A stretch of DNA of 64,000 nucleotides from Bostrychus sinensis. Lineage: Eukaryota; Chordata; Actinopteri; Gobiiformes; Eleotridae. The stretch lies in assembly GCA_020698575.1 (NCBI GenBank), contig CM036248.1, positions 11,003,729 to 11,067,728 of the forward strand, written 5' to 3'. A program made the position numbers and the translations under genes. Shown here piece by piece: positions 58,141 to 64,000 of this stretch. The stretch's first letter is position 1. The number at the start of each line of letters is the position of its first letter. The notes beneath the pieces were generated by a model. That model had not been told where the DNA came from and did no database searches. It saw only the letters and a list, made by a program, of their open reading frames with translations.

Positions 58141-60214
58141 AACCTTTGTTTGTTCACAGATTGTTGTAAAATCTGTCTAAGACTTTAACACAGAACAATA
58201 TAAAACAACTTTTTAACAAGGTAACATACTTTGGAATAGTTGGATTCTTACGCCCTGCCTAAGCGGACACAGTGAGACCAAGCACAGAGCAGGGGTCAAA
58301 GTGTTAAACAAATCAAACACATGCCTTTTCAGCAGAGACTATTTTTCCTTGATAATGAAGGAAATTAACTTCCCTCACTCCTAATCCCCACATGTGCACG
58401 CCGCTGCTGCCGTGTATCACGTTCACAAGAGAAAAAAACCCAGGCCAAGTACATGAAGGAGACATTATAGACACAGACAGGCTCAATCATGACAGGACGT
58501 CCTATTATACACTCAAAAGACGTGTCTTAAAAATCACATAGCTACTACTGTTTGTGGTCTTTACACTACTGTACAATGCATGGTATTGCAGGATGTTGAG
58601 GAACAGTGAGTCAAAATAAAGAGGACCTACTTTGCAGTAACTGGAAATGATGCTAATGACTTTACTGACCAGTGTTATCCATACTCATGCAGTACTCATT
58701 TGAGTATTAATTAATTGAATAAAGTATCAATACTAATCAATACATGTGAAACACCCCTACCCAGTAGCATACTGGACTGGTCCATCCATGTCATGTGACC
58801 GGAAGTTAGCTGTTTTGTGTGCCCTACTAACAACAACTCACTACTGTGGCTATTAAAGTTATTTATTTTATACTGTGCACAATAAATTTCTAATATGGCC
58901 AGTATTTGTCATGTGATTTGTCTTAAAAGGAAAAATTATTTTGGATGAACAAAATATATTCATAAGAAATTATCAGTATCAGTATCAATTAAATTTCACC
59001 CAAAAGTAATCAATATCATATCGAACATTAAAATAAACAGTACATACACAATACACAGTACACAAGTGGTACAAAGCTGCTAAGACTTAATGATTTAAGT
59101 AACATCCAATATAGTTGCAGTTAAATGGCATAAAAATAAAAACAGAAATGGAGAAAAGGGAAACCAAGAAAAATGTTGATACATATTGTCAAGCATGAAA
59201 TGATTTAATGAAATCGGAAATGTAGCTGTAATGGACCAATAGAAAACATTTTGAGTAGTGCAACTTGAATGGACAACTCAGGGATGCATTATGGCATATC
59301 CTAAAATGACCAGTCAAAACTACTAAAACTCCTCCAGCTATTGCATGCTATGATTGGGACACATTGATATAAACCGTCTGCACTCAGGCCAAACATTACT
59401 CAGGGACAAAACGAACCCACCCTCTCTCTGTCCGACTCCACAGAGACCACTGCTCCTCTATCCTTCTCTGTATTATTCCCTCCTGCTTCTGTCCTGCTCT
59501 ATCTGACCAAATATGTCACGCAACGGGAGCCTGGCCTCAGACGCTTAATGCAGACAAGATTAATTTCCTGATTTTAATTCCCCTTGGAACCAAACACCCA
59601 GACCAGAGACACAGAAACGTCTCTCCAGTTGTGTGTAAAAGAGGGTGTGAGTCCGCTCCACCTTTCTGACTAAATCTCGTTTAAGGCTATTTCCAGATTT
59701 CTCCAGTTTGGACAGAAACCCAGAGGATTATCTTTTTGGAAAGTAATAAAATGACTAAACTCTTTCCACACAGTGAAAAGAGCTGATTAAACAACTTGTT
59801 GCTACAGTAGTTCATGTGTGTTTGTCTGAGATCAAGGCACAAAAGAGCTAAGTCCCTCGAGTATTAAATATATCTGGTATGACAACAATTTCCCATCTTT
59901 TTTTTTTTTTTTTGCAGTCTAATCGAATAAAAACCTTTGACTTGTGTCTGTGAATGTAGCCGATTGTCTGTGTGAGGTTTAATAGTTTAAAATGTCCCAT
60001 TTCTTCCTGAACGGCAAACGCTGGTCCCTAAATCAGATTACACTCCTTGGACAATCTCTTTTTGTCTGCTGCTCGTCCGCTTTACACGTTACAGCCATGG
60101 TTCCCAGAGTCATGTGTGGTGAAGATACCGGCCTCTTCTCCACATCAACAAACAGTCATTGGACGTCCTAGCCACATGCTGTAATGGTGAAGACTGGTCC
60201 AGGGCAAGAATGGA
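58141..60214. other. Unassigned intronic stretch
   Basis: No exon-like block found. 58793-58806 has TCATGTGACCGGAAGT, an E-box-like and ETS-like motif side by side. Poly(T) at about 59899-59914. Confidence 0.42.
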
Positions 60215-61102
60215 TTAAAATGGTTATATTATGCAAAATCAGCTTTTTTGAGCTTTCTACCATGTTATAATGCTGTTCTCTCATCTACTCTGTAGATACT
60301 AAAAACACAAATAATCTCAGAGAAAGGAGTCACTTTATTTTAGTAATGTCCTCGTTCAGATGCAGCAGTTTGTCCAAAACAAACACCATAGTGCTACGTG
60401 CGGCAGCAGGGTAACTTAGATACTTTGTTTATGGATGCTAATTAGCCACATGCTCTGGAGTCAGTGTCTTTTCACAGGCCTGGTATGATGGATAAATTAT
60501 AATAGACCTGAAAGCTAAAAGACATTTATGTCACTGTAAGAGTGACTTTGCTGCTGCCTGCTGCTTTTTTGTACATACATTTAGAAAATATAGTTTAGTT
60601 AAAATAAAGACTTTCAGTAAAATACTGAGAGGTGATTGGATAAAGAAGCTTCGTAGCTAAACAACAAACCACTGACAGTAAAACACAATAAAAGCGCTCT
60701 TAGAAGATTTTTGCTGTATTTGTAAATGTAGAGCAGCATACCTTAAGTTTTTCCGCGTTGCCATGTTGTTAACAAGTATCTCTAAAAGAGCTTGTTGTCA
60801 GCAAACTTAAAACCCGCCCACTCACAGCACCACTGCCACACCATTGGCCTGGCCGACACCGGCTTGGACCCAAACGGATCAGCGTGAGCAGGACAAGATA
60901 GATTTCATTTGAATTTGTGATATCACAAATACCAAGACAATCCAGCTTGCTGTGCAAGGTAAGTAAAGTACAGGTATTTATTGGAAATGTTTTCTTTTAG
61001 TCACATAATTTTTTTAAAGGGTCGTAAAAAGTACAATGCTGTGCTATAGGCGACAAAGATTGGTTTAAAATGATAAACAAAAGCATAATATAGCCTTATA
61101 AA
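60215..61102 (+). mobile_element. TTAA-type MITE, type I, with a large internal insertion or replacement
   Basis: The left end TTAAAATGGTTATATTATGC with 'ttttttgagctttctaccat' and 'gttataatgctgttctctca', and the right end 'agtacaatgctgtgctatag', 'gcgacaaagattggtttaaa' and 'gcataatatagccttataaa', match the 48222 copy. The middle (about 60300-60980) is different sequence. Confidence 0.58.
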
Positions 61103-61428
61103 GCAAAGCAAATTCAGAAGATGAATAGAAATACTGTTGTAAAATCACAGCAAAATTTGCAAAAGTTGGTCAACAGACCCACGTTTATCAACAAATTCAG
61201 CCAATCAAAGCAAAGTGTATTCAAACAACAAGTAACATAATGCAGCCCATAGACTACTACAGAAACCTGAAAAATAGCTGCAAGATAGAAGAATGAGTAA
61301 TTTAACTATTTTGGCAATGAAAAATCTGTGCTAAGAGACCATTTTTGAGGGCCTTTGTAGTTACAAATATTATTTTCACCAACACACAAACACATGAGTT
61401 TCCTCCACAGGGTGGCTGGGCACTCCTA
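61103..61428. other. Unassigned intronic stretch
   Basis: No recognised feature. Confidence 0.45.
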
Positions 61429-61770
61429 AAGAGACAGGGTGAGGAGCCCGGGCACCCGGGAGGAGCTCGGAGGAGAGTCACTGCTCCTCCGCATCGAGAG
61501 GAGCCAGATGTGGTGGCTCGGGCATCTGTTTCAGATGCCTCCTGGACGCCTTCCTGAGGAAGTGTTTCGGGTATGTCCCACTGGGCAGAGACCCCGGGGA
61601 AGAACTAGGACACACTGTAGGGACTATGTCTCTCGGCTGGCCTAGGAACGTCTTGGGGTTCCTCCGGGTGAGCAGGAGGAAGTCTCTGGGGAGAAGGAAG
61701 TCTGGGCGTCCCTGCTTAGACTGCTGCCCACGCGACCCGGCCTTGGATAAAGTGGAAGAAGATGGATGAA
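61429..61770 (+). pseudogene. Rex3/RTE-like LINE, 3'-terminal remnant
   Basis: The plus-strand frame at 61439-61645 contains 'WWLGHLFQMPPGRLPEEVFR' and 'GRTRTHCRDYVSRLA', the extreme C-terminus of fish RTE/Rex3-like polyproteins. The original frame then continues past a stop in text corresponding to 'gtctgggcgtccctgcttag' and ends 'gaagaagatggatgaa', the (GATG)-type 3' end. The endonuclease and polymerase core are absent through 5' truncation. The 29818 fragment is a second, shorter copy. Assignment to Rex3 rests on the 3' end and is inference. Confidence 0.8.
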
Positions 61771-61827
61771 TTTTCACTAACAAAAGACTGGCCAGTGTTC
61801 AGGGTGTACCCCGGCTCAGGCCTGTAC

Positions 61828-61859
61828 TTGCTGCATAGGCCCCAGTGCCTATGCAGCAA
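61828..61859. repeat. Perfect 13-bp hairpin
   Basis: TTGCTGCATAGGC (61828-61840) and its exact inverse GCCTATGCAGCAA (61847-61859) are separated by six bases (CCCAGT). It follows 'gttcagggtgtaccccggct', which resembles a fish SINE/LINE body phrase. Confidence 0.9.
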
Positions 61860-62755
61860 TAAAGAAACTACTGTATTATTAAATATGAATGTATTTTGTA
61901 TAAAGTAGTAACTTTTAGGGTCTGGTGCCAACAAATAATCATTCCTTGTACATGACACTGGGACAAGGACACCGGTCTAATTAAACGTCTGAGCTCTGAC
62001 CATGGCCTGACTTAACTTTGCTCGTTAATGTACTGAGTGATGAGGACAGAGGAGAAAAACAGGAGGAAACTCGGTGACAGACAGTGCAGTAAGTTATGGC
62101 TACAAAAGGGAAAGGTATGCAGCGCTGGTGGATGGAGAGGCAGGGGGCATGTGAGGAGATGATGAATTTGGGGAGAGCTAATGACAGGTTCACAGAGGAG
62201 CCCCCGTCACGAACAAACACACCGACCATGGGCAGGACAAAAGGCAAAAAAAAAAAGGAGGAACAGTGGAGGTCCGACTCACGGGACGACCCTCTCATGA
62301 CCCTCACAGACAGGAAACAGGAAGTGTGACCTCTGACCTCTCTGCGAAGGCGGGGGGGTGGATCCTGTTTCACAGCAACATGTGACCGAGCCCAACCACA
62401 ACAAAAGCAGGAAGAGAGGATGAGAGAGGGCCGCAGGAGAACTCAGCTGTTAGAGGCTCATCTCACTGACAGCTTTTACATTAAAGAAGAGGAAACTGTT
62501 TATAACATAAGGAGCTTGTACACCAACGCAAATGTAATGTCCAAGGGTCTGAGGCCTTTCAGCACTGTCAGTGCTGTCACAGTCAGTTTATGAAGCATAA
62601 GCACATAAAGAGACACTGAGCTGACAGTGATGGGCCCTGCTGACAGATGACAGTGGAAGTGTTTCATTTTCACTTAAACAAAAAAACAACATGGTGATGC
62701 TGCCAGGGAGACACAGTAAATTGGAAACGTAGATATTAGGCTGTGGTCTGAGGAG
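61860..62755. other. Unassigned intronic stretch
   Basis: A purine-rich 77-codon plus frame at 62096-62329 and a 130-codon minus frame overlap; neither shows a domain. Poly(A) inside at about 62248-62258. Confidence 0.45.
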
Positions 62756-63385
62756 TCTTCTCTCCTTGACAGGTGTAGCCTGACAAACTCTTTTTCTATT
62801 CTATACAAAAAAATGACTCTGGTATCCATTCACTTAAATTTACTTTCTTTGGGTGGAAAAATCACAGGCAGAGTAACCAATCACAGAAAGGTAGGGCTGT
62901 AAGCAAGCTGACCTGTAAGCAAAACAAACATGGTGGATTGCCAGTTTTGCCAAAAAAACACCAGAATACACTCTACAATGGGCAGCTCTCTACTTATTTC
63001 TGAACAAGGACAGCAGCAGAAGCCAGTTGTACAAAGATTTGCGGAAAAAATGGGATTGTTTGAAAATGGTCATTATGTTGGACGTCAAAGAGACTTAAAT
63101 ATTGTTAAAATGGAAGCAAGACGAAGAAAAAAAAACCCACAGAAGACTGAACAACAATGCAGACTTCAGCAGAACCAACAAGTGATGAAGGAAAATACTA
63201 AACACTGTTAATCAGGTCAGAGAAATTATTAAATCAGCTCTGGTGCCACCTTGACCTCTCCTAGACGGCTGTAATAGGCCAGTCCCAAATCAACTGGGAA
63301 GAAACACTTCGGTATGGCTGAGGAACCAGACTGTCCTGCTTTTGAAAACAAAGTAGGAGGGCCTGGCTGCCAGGATATGAAAAGG
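62756..63385. repeat. Unknown interspersed repeat, copy 2 (uninterrupted)
   Basis: 62985-63370 aligns in order with the split copy at 19190-20860. A 93-codon plus-strand frame (62930-63211, starting MVDCQFCQK, Lys/Arg/Gln-rich towards the end) lies in it, but the related copy is not open in the same frame, so it is not supported as a gene. At 63267-63285 it carries the empty site 'ggctgtaataggccagtc' corresponding to the hAT insertion point. Boundaries left of 62985 are uncertain. Confidence 0.6.
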
Positions 63386-64000
63386 ATATACTGTATTTCT
63401 TGTAACAATAGCAAGTCCAAACAACACTACTAAAACTTTTGCATTAACTGAAAAGACATTCACACCATTACCAATTCTGTCAATGAACGACCAAAAGATA
63501 CTTCAAACACTGCCAAAACATAAAAATTTGTGAATTTGTATGTTTGGAATAATCTAATAATACACATATACAGTACTAACAGCTGTACAGGGGGATTGTG
63601 GGGACTTTATTTTGAATGAGAATTTGTATCTATCCACGTCACTCCCAAAGAGAACCTCAATATCTCGCACTCTGCTCCCTCTAGTTCCAGTCTTTCTCTA
63701 AACGGTACAACACTGCTGCTCTCACCGCTGTATTGTGCGCCTTTTCTTTTCTTCTGGTCCATTTATGTCAGCTCACATGCAGTTTTACTACCATTTGCGG
63801 AAACAGGGCCATATGACTTAACTTTTATATGTCCAACTATGTTACAAGTCACTATGGCATCATCAGACTTGGCCCTCTGTGCAAAAATGTTGTGCACCCC
63901 TGCTCTGGTGGCTCTTAATCGAGCGTTGAGTGCAGCAGGTTTTTATAAGCCGGCTGTGTGATAATGACGCCCAGTGGGGTGGTTCTGGTGTGGGACAGGG
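63386..64000. other. Unassigned intronic stretch
   Basis: No recognised feature to the window end. Confidence 0.45.

Noticed and set aside
62930..63211. 93-codon plus-strand frame as a gene
   Set aside because: It lies in a repeat whose other copy is not open in that frame.
1..64000. CRISPR arrays, bacterial operons or phage
   Set aside because: Sequence is vertebrate-like throughout; the tandem repeats are minisatellites without unique equal-length spacers.
37955..64000. miR-17/92-type clusters known near glypican genes in vertebrates
   Set aside because: No seed-containing hairpins of these families were seen.

Overview
The window looks like ray-finned (teleost) fish nuclear DNA. It is mostly intronic or intergenic sequence packed with fish-type mobile elements: hAT-type miniature elements, a Tc1-like element, TTAA-flanked MITEs, L2-like and Rex3/RTE-like LINE remnants, and tRNA-derived SINEs with fish-type heads and tails. 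There are no operons, no bacterial signals and no intact long reading frame. Family names come from motif recognition by eye, not from a database search.

The one convincing host-gene piece is a 184-nt exon on the minus strand at 37955..37772. It has a polypyrimidine-CAG acceptor and a GTAAGT donor. It encodes 61 residues with the acidic Ser-Gly/Cys block of glypican-3, a cell-surface heparan-sulfate proteoglycan (gpc3). No other glypican exon was found by eye. If gpc3 runs through the window, 37956-64000 is the intron upstream of this exon and 1-37771 the intron downstream, so both introns are large, as in mammals.

Layout: 0-5 kb holds three TTAA-flanked MITEs and a Tc2/Tigger-like element with a nested SINE. 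6-17 kb holds hAT elements, SINEs, the first large GGACTAAACCA minisatellite and another MITE. 18-21 kb holds a 49-bp hairpin, a deleted Tc1-like element, an unknown repeat, and a 1.1-kb hAT element inserted in that repeat with a perfect 8-bp target duplication. A related copy of the site at 63.27 kb is empty. 22-26 kb has a terminal-inverted-repeat element carrying a 21-bp tandem array, a palindromic cluster and a further MITE. 28-36 kb has SINE/LINE fragments, two hAT elements with 7/8 target duplications and a (GT)n tract. 36.9-38 kb has a broken LINE about 120 bp intronward of the gpc3 donor, in the same orientation, then the exon. 38.6-45 kb is dominated by hAT copies carrying the minisatellite. 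45-56 kb has a local duplicated segment, LINE tails and more hAT copies. 56-64 kb has an L2-like LINE with a mutated polymerase motif, MITE pieces, a Rex3-like 3' end, and the second copy of the unknown repeat.

Most reading frames of 60-200 codons are chance frames in repeats. The most useful observations are the gpc3 exon, the minisatellite repeatedly carried in hAT-like elements, the filled and empty pair for the hAT insertion, the hairpins, and CTCF-like cores, some of them inside repeats.
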